DNA of 64,000 nt from Macropodus opercularis (GCA_030770545.1 CM061107.1:2692001-2756000), one strand, 5' to 3'; counted from the stretch's first letter, positions 1 through 11,821 are shown. Notes: generated from the letters alone by a model not told the origin. A program made the numbers and translations.

Positions 1-1230
1 TAAAAAATAAAAACAAAAACGGGGCCTAATATCTTGGACTGATACTTCTGTACTGGTACTAGAAGATGGAAATAGACACAGGAACATGAAAAGTGGTTAA
101 AGATAGTGTCAGGAAAGGGGTTTCTGCAAGTTTAAAAAGCGAACAAGATCCCAGATGAGGCTTCCACTTCTGACAGAGTCCAGTCTCTGTTCAAAGCTTT
201 GCTCTTCATGAGGTTATTCCCATTCCTGACAAAAGTGAGAAATGACATGTTAATGCACAGCCACAAACCGCTGCTTTCAGCCCTAAACACACACGTCCTA
301 CCCACCTACATGTGCAATAGTAGTACGTTAACAGTCTAAATCCGGACTTGCTAGCCTACGGCGTCCGCTCCATCCTCCCAAGACTTGGGAAGTAATGTCG
401 ACTCGCACCGCGCATTGCCTTTTCCATTGTAGGAAACTCAGCAGACCAGAGACGAACACACGGCATTAGCAGGCATCACCCCACCCTTGACAGGACAACT
501 ACTTCTTGTGGGTGCAGCTGAAGGTGAATGGGAGAGTCGAGAAAGCTCGCTGGGGTGGCTAGCACACGAACCAACGACAGCGCTAAGGCGGCAGGCAGGG
601 TCCCTCCCTCCCGTCCACAGCTGCGCCTATCTTCGTCCTGACGGCGTTAGCTCCGAGGCTGTTAGCAAGCTTGTGTTTCCAGACGCGCTACCGCTATTAC
701 ACATTTACCATCGCTGTGCTACACAACAGGATGGCAGCAATCATACACACGCGTCGCCACATGAACGAGTTTACTTACATCTGTGTTTATCCTAACAAAG
801 TGACAGGTACCTCTACTGGTATTTCATCTAATGGCATCAAACAATCTCCCTGGCAACAAGTGGTGAAAAGACGATTGACGGTTAATTCGCCCATTCACAG
901 AGCTCAATCAGAGTGACGACACATGAGTCCAGCAATCGCTAACCAATAGATGCAAGACGTGGGTGGGGCTTAAAGAAAATGCTAAACTACTATCAGAACT
1001 CAACGCGCCCACTGTGCTAGCCTTAAAAACTACTTCATGGCGAACTACCGTAACCATTCAACTACTTGGAAAAGTATCTAAAATGAGACATGCAGCGACA
1101 TCCAGTCATTCACATATAAGTGTTGTCCATGTGTGTGTCTGCTGTAATGCCGCGGATCCGTTTCATCCACAAATGGGCTCGTAACGCATGTCGGTTAATT
1201 GAAACCCTTTGGATTTAAGTTTATACTTAC

Positions 1231-1480
1231 GCATGAAGATTTTGCAACTTTCCCTTCATGCCCAGCGATCCACTGTTAGTTAAGAATAACATTCAATTCC
1301 TGTTTGATTAAAAGTTCCACAAGACTCCCCGACATATCATTCTCCAGCCGATCCTCACTGAATGGCCCACCATGACTTGCAAAATTGCTAGCTGGCCCGG
1401 CTAGCCTAGCAGCTCCGCTTGACACCAAAACATGCTTCCACAGCGCGCATGCGTAGAACATTCTAGTTGCAAGCTTTCAT
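1231..1480 (-). promoter_or_regulatory. Candidate promoter and first non-coding exon, minus strand
   Basis: On the minus strand this stretch ends at a near-perfect splice donor, CATGC|GTAAGTATAA, whose GT lies at 1230-1229. Upstream, the plus strand at 1444-1455 reads CGCGCATGCGTA, one mismatch from the NRF1 consensus that is common in vertebrate CpG promoters. No frame stays open with an ATG through to the donor for more than a few codons, so the exon would be mostly 5'UTR. The downstream gene would lie left of the window. Chance occurrence of the donor cannot be excluded. Confidence 0.3.
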
Positions 1481-2156
1481 CAGCCGACCAGACTGAGCAG
1501 AGCATATTGATAAACTAGTTTTTAAATTATTCACTAGCAAGAAGAAAAGACATTAATAACTCTGGTACGCACACATACAAGCTAATACTAAGTCAATTAT
1601 TCCTCTGGGCATCGATCTAACTGAATTACTGAAAAATATTTCAGAGTGGTTAGAGTAGAAAAGATTCACCATTTTTACTGCAAATAAAACTATAATACAT
1701 AGATATTACACAGTGTAGCATCAAATACCACTTCTGCGGTAATTGGTAAGTTTCTTACCACCTGTGTCAAGGATAGAAAAGCTTTTATTGTGCAGCAGCA
1801 TAATGACATTCAATACACAAAAATTAAACTGATAACATAATAAAGTGTATGATAGTCACTAATCCATTAACGTTGATGCATCAGTAAGATTTCACTTTTC
1901 GCCAACACCTACAGTCTGGACGATATATGCAGTACTGGAAACGCGGAGTAAAAACGGAGTCATCTCCTTCTGTGGGAGTACAAGTATAAACATAGTTCTT
2001 TAAAGGAAAACCGAACTTAGATAAATATAGTGGAGTAAAAATGTATCCACAACAGTAGTGGAGCCCCATTAAATTAAAGACTGTACTGAAGTACAATACA
2101 TATACATTTAGGTTAGAAATAAAACAAAACTAATCAATGACTTTTGGCAACTGTGA

Positions 2157-2162
2157 TTTATT
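2157..2162 (-). terminator. Poly(A) signal of cdk5rap3
   Basis: TTTATT on the plus strand reads AATAAA on the minus strand, about 106 nt after the cdk5rap3 stop codon. It is the first canonical hexamer downstream of the stop and would give a short 3'UTR. Confidence 0.6.
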
Positions 2163-2267
2163 GATGTGTTTGAACCTGTAAATGATTTATAAAGTGATGT
2201 TTTATATTTTTGAATCAGAAAATGTCTTTTCAATTAAATAACACTATGATTTCTCCTTGTAGATTCA

Positions 2268-5200
2268 CTATACATTAACCCCCATCAGGTTGACGGGCCT
2301 GTTGTGGTATCGTTTTGAAATGTCTGCTTCAATCTGCAAAAACATAACAGTTGACAGTCAGAGAGAATAATAACGTCATTTAAGTCTTAAGTCGTTAATT
2401 CAAGTCTGTAAATACAATAATTGTAGATTATTACATTCAGAATGTGAAGCTTCTTCCTAAAGTTTACTGAACTCTTACGGCATGGAAAACATACTGCACA
2501 GCATTTGAGCAGTGAGCCAGGAGCTAAATGAAGTAAATGGTGAACAGAACTAAAGAAGAAGTAATTAAATACCAATTTCTGGAGTTCCCGGGTGCATCCT
2601 ACCAGCAGGTCAATTCGAGGCTCCAGTCTCGCCTGTTCCTCTAAAGCTTCCTGCCTCTTCTCAGCCATTGTGGCAGCTTTCAGCACCAGAATGTCTGCCT
2701 GCTTCAGCCTCTGTCTCAGCATCTCTGACACACGTTCAACGTACCTACATTACAGAAAAGGTAGGTCAAAATTAATTTACATCACACTTTTCATTCTAAG
2801 GTGGACTTAATGACTTCATGAAAGCGTGTAGACTTAACATGTACATTTACACACAATAAAAGAATGCATGTACAACTTTGGATACTATCTGTGTGGACAG
2901 TATACCGTGGCGAGGCCTGGATCATAAACAGGTGCTGCATCCGGAGAGAGGTGAGCCGGCCTAGAAGGTCCTGTACCACTGAGAGCATCCCTCGGATACG
3001 TTCGCTGGTTTGGCTTTGGATGACAGAGGGGGCCAGTTGAAACTGGCTCATAGATACTACATCGTCCTCTTGTCCCATCTCAGTCAGACGCTGGGTAAGA
3101 AAAACTTCAAGCTGCCAACACAAAATGCCCGTCAAACTTTTAACATCTTTGAAACATGTTCAAACAAATCTAAAACAGTAAATGTGTTCATCTATCCACT
3201 AATCATAATGCTTGCTTCTTTTTGCAGGTTAAAATTTCACACCCTTCGCCATTACGGTTTGGATATGTTGCTTGGAAGCGACACATGTAAACCCTGCTTT
3301 AAGTCATCACTAACAAACAGGTAACGAAACAAACAGACAACCTGAAACAGCAGAAACAAGTTGCTGTAGCAGACATGTTAACAAACAAATCCTTAGCTCC
3401 ACATCCAACAGATACCAACAAATGCTACCATTAATTTGGAAATGGATTACTGTCAGTTCAATAATCATTTTCTTCTTGATCAGCTCTAGAAGATTGTTAG
3501 TTTAAGGTCGTTTTAATGTTCACACCTACTCAGTCTGCTGTTTGCTGCTAAGCAGGTTTACATCACGTTTTCAAATCCTGCTGCAGCTGAAGACTACATC
3601 ATGAAACAAAACAATGAGAGAGATGCTCGGGCGACGTATATCCTTGCTATAGGACAATATATAGAATGCTGATGTTACCTTATACACAATGAGCAAGTGG
3701 GCGTAATTTGATGATAATGATCAGATGACAGTACCTCCTTGAGCTCATCGATGAACTGGCTGCGTGACTGCGAGTTCTCCAGTATGGTTAAAGCATCCTC
3801 ACCTCTTGCCACACCCTCCGGACCTAAAAGAGGATACACTTTTCTTTAGCACACATTTCAACCGCCTGGCAGTGTTGTGACTTTAAAAAACACTTACAGT
3901 CAGTGCCTGCATCAACAATCTCAATTTGTATGGGAACAGCTTCGCTGTCTCCCCAGTCGATGCCACCTGCACCACCATCCTGTTGGAGGAAACAAGCAAA
4001 ACTGCAGCAGTGGTCGTCAAACTCTCCACATCTACATCTGAGTGTAGATGATAATTACCACTAACAAAGATGTTCTTATATTCACTCAGTGTGTGAGATG
4101 CCCCCTCTGGGCATGTCCTCCAACAACCCCCGGTCCAAAGGCAGCAAGACACAGTAAACTGTCTTCATTATCTCTAATTCACAATGTATCCAAGAATTTC
4201 ATCTATTTAATACATTTATTTATTACCCTTAACTCTCCCTCACTAATACTAAATGTAAACTAAATTATTTGTAAGGATTTTAACCTACTTGAATATAAGG
4301 AAGCTAATATTAAAATAGAACGAATGAAGACAAATGCCAGAACTGCTTTGGTGTCATACCTCTGTGTTTGGCTCCAGACTGACTCCCCAGTCTATACCAT
4401 CCTCAACTGTGATGGCAGAACTAACACCCAAAGCATCTGTTCCTTTGCCAAAGTCACCCCAGTCAATCTAGAGAAGGTTTTAAAACAAAAAGTCACTGGT
4501 GAGGAAAATCTGTTTTAAACATACTATAGATTTGATGAACAAGCATCCTGATACTGCACTGAAGAATTATCTGTTTGCTAAACATGATCATTGGCATTAG
4601 GTCATGTTTTTGATATGACCACTAACCGTGTCCTCTGTGACTGTTTCAAGAGGTGCCTCCTCCACCACTGGCCTCTCAACAACTGTGGGAACTTTCCCTG
4701 TTCTCCACTCATAATATGTTGTGTTTCCACTCTTCTGGACAAACGTCACCAACGGCAGGACTGGCTCAGACCTACAAAGATCAACATGACAAAAGGTAAA
4801 CATATAATTTCCTGTGGTTTTCGATAGTTACACATAGCAGACACTCTCTAGTTTGCAATGTAAACTTAGTAGATTTCATGCACTCACCATTCACATACAA
4901 AGTCTGCGAAAGCAGAGTAAAGTTGGATTTGTTCCTTTAGCTTTGCTGCATCTTTACCGACTTCCTCAAGAACAACTGGTAAATCCTTCACCAGCGCCTG
5001 AAGCTCACGAGCCACATTATCTCCCTGTAAACAGCAAAAGCAAGGTCACTAATAAAATCCATAATTCTGAGCAGTGCACAATATTAGTGTGTTCTTGCAC
5101 TTACTCTGACGCCATACTGTTTACACGCAACATAGTAGCGTTCCCTCAGGTCTGCAGCTGACCTCTGACACTCTGCTTCCCTCCTGCTCAGCTCCTGCTG

Positions 5201-6461
5201 CATCTGCTGGGTTTTGGCCAGCTGCTTCCTCAGAGCTGGGCCTTCATAGCTTACATTACGACTTAGCAAGCTGGCAACCTCCACTGGGACAGACAGACAT
5301 TATTAAAAAAAACAACAACTATAAATTCCTCAGTTTTTAACATTTACACAAGAATTGTAGCCTTTAAATAGCTCTGACAGTGTACACATGAGTTGTCGCA
5401 TAACTGTAAATATATGTTTCTTGTCCTATGTGGCTCTTACCCAAATAGACATTATCTGTTTCATAGAGAGACACAATCTCCTGCCAGTCCTATAACAGAA
5501 AAGGAAACAATAATTCAAAACCCAATGTTTTGGATTCAATTAAAAAATTATGTACTGCAGCCAGGTGACACTGACCAATCTGCTGGGAAATTGACTCTAA
5601 CCTTCATCCTCTGAGATGAATATCTACCAAAGATGTTCTTGGATGAAGCCTCTGTGCCCTTCAGTATTTCCACAATCCTCAGGCAGTGAAAGTAATGAAT
5701 GTCTAGGAGTAAATAAATCATATAAATATAAAAAGACACAATTAGCTAACATTTTACAATTATAACTTGTAAATGTAGAAGTCGATATTTAAATCCAGTT
5801 CACAATGGCAAAGGAACCTACAGGATCCAGAGAGGAGCTGCTTGATCTCCTCATTCTCTGGCATGTCCTGCATGGCAGCGTTTATCTTCTCTCTGATTGC
5901 TTTTACTGCATTCTGCCATTTCAAATTACAGTGTCGTCTGTCCACGAGCCAGTCTGTGGAGACAACGTACTTAGCATAATAATCATCATCAGCTCAGTTC
6001 AGACATTACTGAGTAAAAGACAGGTGATCATACTGTCGACTTTAACAGCAAAGCCGTTCAGTCATAGTTCACTGTTCATAGCAAAAATTAATTGTATAAT
6101 GATCATTAGGCAGGTTATGAACAAACAATTTTTAATTGTAGAAATCGAGTTTCAGCTCCTTGGCAGCGTCCACTGAAGCAGGCTGCTTGTCTTACCCAAC
6201 AGCTTGCTGGTCTGTATGTCGATTGGAAGGTTTTGAATGTTCTGTGGATGGAAGGAAGAACATTAGTCAACTCACTGTTGTTCCCGTTTTACAGCATTAC
6301 CCAGCAATTAGTGAATCTCCGCATTCTGGTGCAGTGACACATAACACATCGTATTATTATTTTATTAAGCTTTTCTGTTGACAGGACTTTGTCACTGTTA
6401 GCTGGTGTTAGCTAGCAGCTAGTTTTTGTATTCGAATCCGTTCTTCTCCGTTTACCTCCAT
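2268..6461 (-). CDS. cdk5rap3: CDK5 regulatory subunit-associated protein 3 (LZAP), 505 aa, complete
   Basis: This is the adaptor of the ER-associated UFM1 E3 ligase complex (UFL1-DDRGK1-CDK5RAP3), involved in ufmylation of ribosomes at the ER, ER-phagy and cell-cycle control. Fourteen coding exons were read on the minus strand: 6456-6461 (ATG GAG only), 6196-6241, 5822-5953, 5602-5702, 5441-5489, 5105-5283, 4888-5024, 4627-4771, 4360-4467, 3898-3979, 3735-3823, 2906-3111, 2573-2744 and 2268-2333. All have GT-AG borders and the phases close at 1518 bp. Length matches human (about 506 aa). Recognisable stretches are PIDIQTSKLL, YIHYFHCLRI, KGTEASSKNIFGRYSSQRMK and the C-terminal RPVNLMG. Three IDWG motifs (residues about 266, 290 and 308) correspond to the family's ATG8/UFM1-binding motifs in the disordered loop between helical parts. 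The product is certain; the two-codon first exon is the least certain border. Confidence 0.96.
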
Positions 6462-6720
6462 TGTGTCTTCGCCGTTGAGCAAACAAAATCACTTGTAAAC
6501 CTCTTGTCTCTTCATTAGCTTTTGTTTTTAAGAGTTACATCCATGTTACCTCTCACCATCCGGATTTTAGTGTTTATGACACGTTACGTGTAGGAACACC
6601 AATAGGAGGAGGCGGTGTTACGTAGGGGAAAAAACTAACCAATCCGGTTTCATTATGCTAACACAAGGAGCTGATTGGTTAACATTTTAGCTCTGGGTGG
6701 GTGTCACGATAAACTATACC
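6462..6720 (-). promoter_or_regulatory. cdk5rap3 promoter with three CCAAT boxes
   Basis: Immediately upstream of the cdk5rap3 ATG there are three CCAAT pentamers in 80 bp: CCAAT at 6599-6603 and 6639-6643, and the reverse ATTGG at 6674-6678. Spacing is about 30-40 bp, the arrangement favoured by NF-Y. ACGTTACGTGT (from 6581) and TTACGTAGG (from 6618) lie nearby and resemble bZIP sites. No TATA box is visible. The start site was inferred from position, not seen directly. Confidence 0.5.
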
Positions 6721-7929
6721 AACAGAGGGCGGTGTTGCTAAATTTAACTACTACTAGAAAAGGTTGACGTAGCCTCCAAAAACACAATTACTCCTCTATC
6801 AGCTGATCTAATATGTTTAATCTAAAATTTAAGGGCCTAAGTTCTTTATATTTTTTGCATTGTAACACATTTTCTATGATTATTGTAAAACCATACAGTC
6901 TGTCATAGGACGGCTTTCCGTCACATGCTGCCCTCTTACACAAATGTTTGCTAATATCTGTCATTTTTTTGTGTTAGTCTTTTTCAGTTTAGGGCCATCT
7001 GAACACCTGTAGTTACACAACTGGGAATAACGCAACACTTTTCGTGACCCAGAGTAAAGTGAAAACAGCTCAAAACTGTAAATCCCTGCATGTCCAGCGG
7101 CAGTGTCCTAGTTTCATGTCATTTGAATGGTAAAGTTATGACCGATTCAAAGTCTACGCATGCAAAACATCAGGGAAGCTCACTTCCATTCAGATGAGAT
7201 CTTTTAAAGCCACGAGCTTAATCTGACATCAACAGGGAAACTCAAACACACATGACTTTTTACTACTCGAACAACACTGGGTTCAACTCAACACCAACGC
7301 AGGAAATGTATTTGCAGGTTGGAAGGTATCACACTCACATCAACCCTGATGTGGACTGGGCCAAGCTCAGTCACATGGTTACATCATTTGCTCGCTGATG
7401 CACTTATCTGGGGCGTGTTTTACCAGAGTGTGTGTTTATTCGAGGAGGGTGTGCGCTAAGGAACAGAGGGACAAGGTGAGAGAGAGGTAGAGAGGAAGGA
7501 ATGATGCACCTGTGCACGAACACCTGAGGGGGAAGAAGAGTGAAAAACACAGGGAGAGGTTAGAGGAGCTGCAGATTAGCAATCATGGCAAAGAGGTTTC
7601 ACATGTGAGAGAATCGCCTTTAACCCGCTCATCAAGTCAACAAGGTAAGAAAAACAAAAAGCTACTTAGGAAGAGTAAACTGAAAAGTGAAGTTTGTTAT
7701 ATTCTATCTCGTGTTTTCACATCTCAAGTAATTGATGACTTGACACATTTAATCTGCAGATATTTGGACAATAAAAATGGGGTTAACGTAAAAGAGAGAA
7801 AACATTACGCTCCATGTAAAGTTTTCAACCTTTTTTGTGTAAATATAAAACTCTGGATGGTTGCAGACCATATTCCAAAAATACTTCATTACACCTTTCA
7901 GGTTTAATGACATGAACAAATATTATTAT

Positions 7930-7970
7930 AGCATTTTATTATACCACTATTCATGGTATAATAAAATGCT
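7930..7970. repeat. Perfect 17-bp inverted repeat (hairpin)
   Basis: The left arm AGCATTTTATTATACCA (7930-7946) and right arm TGGTATAATAAAATGCT (7954-7970) are exact reverse complements around a 7-nt spacer. The symmetry stops abruptly at both ends. It could be the core of a decayed miniature inverted-repeat transposon or a chance cruciform in AT-rich DNA. No open frame or gene overlaps it. Confidence 0.85.
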
Positions 7971-10116
7971 GTTCTTAGTGACTTATTCTGCTGTGAGGAA
8001 AGGTTAAGCTTCTCCAGCTCAGTCGCGACAGTGACATAATCCTTTTCCTTTTGTGAACCCAGTGTCTAATCACAACTGCTATAACTTCTGGTGATTGTCA
8101 GCCAACAAGTCAACCTTCAGCTTCTTGTGACTGCCCACACTTTAAAACAATAAAAAGGTTTAGACACGTTTCTATTGATGCCAGGCGACGGACGGCGCGG
8201 GGCCATTCAGCGGCTCACTCAACTTTATTGTTATAGATCAGCAGCGAAACTGGCACAAGGGCTGAAACCCGAGAGTCTAATGAACCTTTAGCTCAATTAT
8301 GAGTGCGGTGAAGTCCTCTGTGCCCTTGGGGCCTGGTCTCATTGTGCAGCTGGTTAGTGATTTGTGAACATGGCCACGGTGTCCCCTTCGCCCTGTGATC
8401 TCTGAGCGTGCACACAAATAACCAAATACATGGTAACTTATTAAATCCAAACTATGGAAGGCCTCCTTTGTGTCAACACGGCTTCTTGTCTCAAAGGTCA
8501 CCAAGTCAAACATGGCATACTAAAAGAAATATGTTTGCATAATCTAGCACATGTTCTCCTGGTAGGGGCTGCATAAAAGTGCTTAATTAAAACCCTACAC
8601 GTCTATTCAAACACTGTGTAAATGTTTGTTGTAGAGCAGCCTGGCGCCTGTTAAAGCCTAAAAAACACAGGACTCGAATAAGAAACTAGGCTAATTAGTG
8701 ACTGTGAAAATAAAATGAAACCTACTATTGGTCACCTGTGTTTGTACACTACTACATCAATCAGCACTGGAGGAAGAAATGACAATATTTAGAAGAATAA
8801 CCTTGTTATGTAACAAGTGAGATCATTATTCAAACCATGTCCAGTCATTACATAGAAAATCTCATCTATTGTTTCCTGCAGCGTGTTTTTCTTGAACCTT
8901 TGCTTGTTGGAGCCAGGTGCTCAGAATCACATGACTCAGATAAGAGTAAGATGAGTATTTCTGCAAAGGGCATGGACTCTTTATTTGCATGGGTGTTTCA
9001 TGATAAAATGACCACATAAAAGAACATTGTGTTCTTCGCTTCCTGTCAGGGCTGCTGTTAGTGAAACTCGTACAAATCTCGACTCATGCTTTTATTATTT
9101 GTATTTAATGTGTGGTTTAAATCCTGAAGCTTATTTGACGTTTAGACGAGTTTAAAAGTAATATTTTATAAGTTAGAAGGTCAAAACTAATTTCCTCTAC
9201 GTTGTGCTGCTGCTTGTCTGCATGTTTTAATGTGGTCGCTATACAACCTGAGTAAAGCTGAGCTGTCTCACACATTCAGGGGAGGAGAACAGAGTGAACT
9301 AAAGCATCAGAACAGCATCAAGGCTCATTCTTGATGCTGAGTTCGTGTTTGTTTGGTTTAGACAGAGGAGACACCCATAAAACACACTTAGACACACAAA
9401 CTACTGTATGTTGTAGTTATGTTCTCAATCAATTCATGAATTACTTCTAGAAATGAACACAAGTTGATTGGAAAATGAGCCAGTTTTAAGAAAGTTAAGT
9501 GTGTGGCTACTGGACTATAAATTACGGCAGCAGAAGTCACATAAACATAATCCTCGGTGTTTTGCGATGCTCCTCTAGTGTCTCCTTTTCTTACTGTTAA
9601 ATTACAGAGTCGTGGTTCGTAATTGAAACAACAGCTTGGATCCTGATCGTCCTGAGGCCTTTGTCTCCTGACTTCATATCAGATCACATGGGAGAGACAC
9701 CAGACACTGTTCAGATCCTCATTAATTTTTCACCTGAGAGCAAAGTGTCAGGTGTCATTCCTCGTTGGATTACACCTGCTAATCAGGGAGATGTGCTGTG
9801 GATGAAATGCAGCTGATAACAGAGGTCCACGATCACAAGTAGACCTCTTGTTCACCGTGCGTTTGTTTAGTAAAATGTCGATGAACCGATTGTTTTACTC
9901 GTGTGCAGAGATTGGAAGCACACGATCCACTTACTGTAGGTTTTCTGGAGCCTTTAGCCACATATTGATGATTCCTTCTGTTGATTAAAAGGATCAGGAG
10001 GATCTTTTTGATATATGAATAATATAATATTTTGCACCTAAAACATTCTTATAACATCCATTAGTAAAATTATTTACAGTTGAAAAGGTGGCAGTTTAGG
10101 AAATGTATAAAAAGCC

Positions 10117-10150
10117 ACTAACACTTAAATTCTAAAATTTAAGTGTTAGT
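10117..10150. repeat. Perfect 15-bp inverted repeat upstream of prr15l
   Basis: ACTAACACTTAAATT (10117-10131) and AATTTAAGTGTTAGT (10136-10150) are exact reverse complements around the spacer CTAA. The hairpin lies 135 bp before the prr15l start codon, so it falls in the promoter or 5'UTR/intron of that gene. Origin is unknown; a MITE-like remnant is possible. Confidence 0.85.
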
Positions 10151-10284
10151 CAGTCACATTTTTGAAGGGGCCTGAGCCTGGTCACCCTCATCTTCTGTGG
10201 CTCCACCTGCTATTTCACTATCACTGGAATATAAAGTAACAACGAGTCTCTGTCCAGGTCACTGCTCCAGTTACTGTCGGAGTC

Positions 10285-10620
10285 ATGGCTGAACCAAGCT
10301 GGTGGAAGTTGACCTTCTCACGCAAGAAGAAATCTGAACCTAAGGTCCTGTATGAGATCCCAGCTGAGCATGGCAGTAACACTGGGAACAAAGCCCAGAC
10401 GAGCAGCAACCCCCCTGCAGACCACATGGACAGCCAGTTCAGCGCCAGACTGGAGAAGATAGTGGATAAGTCTGCCACCAAGGGCCGTCACGTCAAGGTG
10501 TCCCACTCTGGTCGCTTCAAAGAGAAGAAGAAGGTCCGTGCCACGCTGGCAGAGAACCCCAGTCTGTTCCCGGAGCACAACCTCAGTGACGAAAACCAAA
10601 AAAACAAGACTGAGAAATAG
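10285..10620 (+). CDS. prr15l: Proline-rich protein 15-like (PRR15L), 111 aa, complete single exon
   Basis: This is a small vertebrate protein of poorly known function related to PRR15. It begins with ATG at 10285 and ends with TAG at 10620. Family signatures are visible at both ends: WWKLTFSRKKKSEPKVLYEI near residues 6-25, and in the second half LEKIVDKS, GRHVKVSHSGRFKEKKKVRA and LAENPSLFPEH. The middle is variable and polar. Basic clusters (RKKK, KEKKK) suggest nuclear or nucleic-acid contact, but no catalytic domain is seen. The intronless coding region and the tail-to-tail arrangement with pnpo match the human locus as I recall it. Identity is confident; function is not known from sequence. 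Confidence 0.95.
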   Translation: MAEPSWWKLTFSRKKKSEPKVLYEIPAEHGSNTGNKAQTSSNPPADHMDSQFSARLEKIVDKSATKGRHVKVSHSGRFKEKKKVRATLAENPSLFPEHNLSDENQKNKTEK

Positions 10621-11717
10621 CACAAGCTCTGAAAGGCACGCAGGGAAATGCACATACTTGATCGCAAACGTGTCATATACCAGAGTCACACTTTAAAAAG
10701 CTCTGCCCATGGCTGTAGGGTATGCAAAGCAAAACACCGCCATGTTGGACTGCAGCACCCGTTACCACGCAACACACCCGCGTAGATGCAGTAACCAATG
10801 GAATCACACCGGTTCAAACAGCAGACATCCATTACACAGCTCAGAGGGAGGCTGATACACACTTTAAGTCCTGCCTGAACATGCATACAACACATTCACT
10901 GATCCTACACGCTGCCGTCAGTTTATGGGATAAACCAAGACACAGTTCAGGACATTTATGTTTAGCTTTGTTGGTATAAAGAAAAAAATGTGTCTTAGTG
11001 TTTAAATATGAAGTACAAAATAATGCAAACACAGAAACAATAACACAATACATGACGATATGAGACCAAATGAGTTTAGCTGGTCTGACAACTGAGCATA
11101 TTTAAAAATTAAATACTGCAATTTTAGTTAGTTCTTAATGCTTCATAGATACGTATATAGAGTTTTTGCATTAAACCTTGTTTTGTATGTCTCATCAAAT
11201 CAGGAGATGTATGTGTCCAACTAAAGCACATAAATTTTTATATTACATTTTTATGACTTAGAGTCGAGACTTCATTTTGACGATGTAGGAAACATTGTAG
11301 ATATTAAAAATGCTGTTTGTACAGTCTTTTCTGGAATGGTTTTGTTGTAATTGGTGAAACGTAACGTGATAAGAGACAATTATTTAACCAGGCAGCTTAG
11401 CGAGTTACTGTGACATCATTGTTAGGATACGAGCCCAGTCTGTTACTTCACCTGAACCTCGGTCGTCAGGTTATTGCAGCAGTAAGCAGACACGGACATT
11501 TGATCCCACACGACAGGCCTTTACCTCTGGTTCACCGTTCTAGTCCCTGCAGCTGTTCCACTGCTGACACCTGCAGGACAAACATGCTCACAAATTCACT
11601 TTATTGCTTATTTCATTTTACAGGAATCTCAGGTTTGACACAAACACATATGAGAAGTGGCACAAATACCAGCTTCCACTGAGAGGCTGGATCCTCTGTC
11701 ACAGACTATTTCAAACT

Positions 11718-11757
11718 ATTAGGTCAATAAACATGGCACAGAGTTTATTGACCTAAT
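11718..11757. repeat. Perfect 15-bp inverted repeat with AATAAA in its left arm
   Basis: ATTAGGTCAATAAAC (11718-11732) and GTTTATTGACCTAAT (11743-11757) are exact reverse complements around a 10-nt spacer. The left arm contains AATAAA (11726-11731) on the plus strand, and the right arm contains the complement. It sits directly beside a Tc1-like end, so it may be part of the same decayed insertion. Confidence 0.85.
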
Positions 11758-11784
11758 TATTGGCCTAATCTAAGAACATTAGAC

Positions 11785-11820
11785 TGTACAGGTGTACCTA
11801 ATAAAGTGGGCACTAAGCGT
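11785..11820 (+). mobile_element. Relic of a Tc1/mariner-like transposon end
   Basis: The sequence around GTACCTAATAAAGTGGGCAC (from 11794) resembles the terminal sequence of a Tc1-like family very common in teleosts, which ends in CTAATAAAGTGG followed by a GTGAGTGT-like tail. No transposase frame remains. This is recognised from memory of the family end; only about 35 bp is recognisable. Confidence 0.5.
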
Positions 11821-11821
11821 A

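Larger units (their letters stand above)
1..2267. other. Left-edge intergenic region with promoter-like sequence
   Basis: No coding gene can be supported here. Two stretches look like CpG-containing promoter or 5'UTR sequence: about 340-900, and 1231-1500 (described separately). The rest is AT-rich, with no repeat family I can name. On the minus strand, a stretch near 1-230 follows a good acceptor-like pyrimidine tract, but it gives only a short open frame that I do not recognise. By human synteny the next genes would be copz2 and nfe2l1, so a minus-strand 5' end of a neighbour running off the left edge is possible. That is inference only. Confidence 0.4.
6721..10284. other. Intergenic region between cdk5rap3 and prr15l
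   Basis: The two genes are transcribed away from each other across this 3.6 kb. I see no coding exon. It contains two perfect inverted repeats (7930-7970 and 10117-10150, listed separately). At about 7480 the sequence GGGACAAG|GTGAGAG could be a 5'UTR donor for prr15l, paired with a possible acceptor CTGTCCAG|GTCACTG ending near 10258. This is weak support for a non-coding first exon. The rest is AT-rich unique-looking sequence. Confidence 0.45.

Noticed and set aside
1276..1461. 61-residue minus-strand frame that reads like protein (ending VELLIKQELNVILN)
   Set aside because: It ends in a stop before the splice donor, matches no protein I recognise, and lies in promoter-like DNA; treated as 5'UTR.
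7512..7907. 131-codon lysine-rich open stretch upstream of prr15l
   Set aside because: It starts with GTG, crosses a donor-like site and is low in complexity; no similarity to known proteins.
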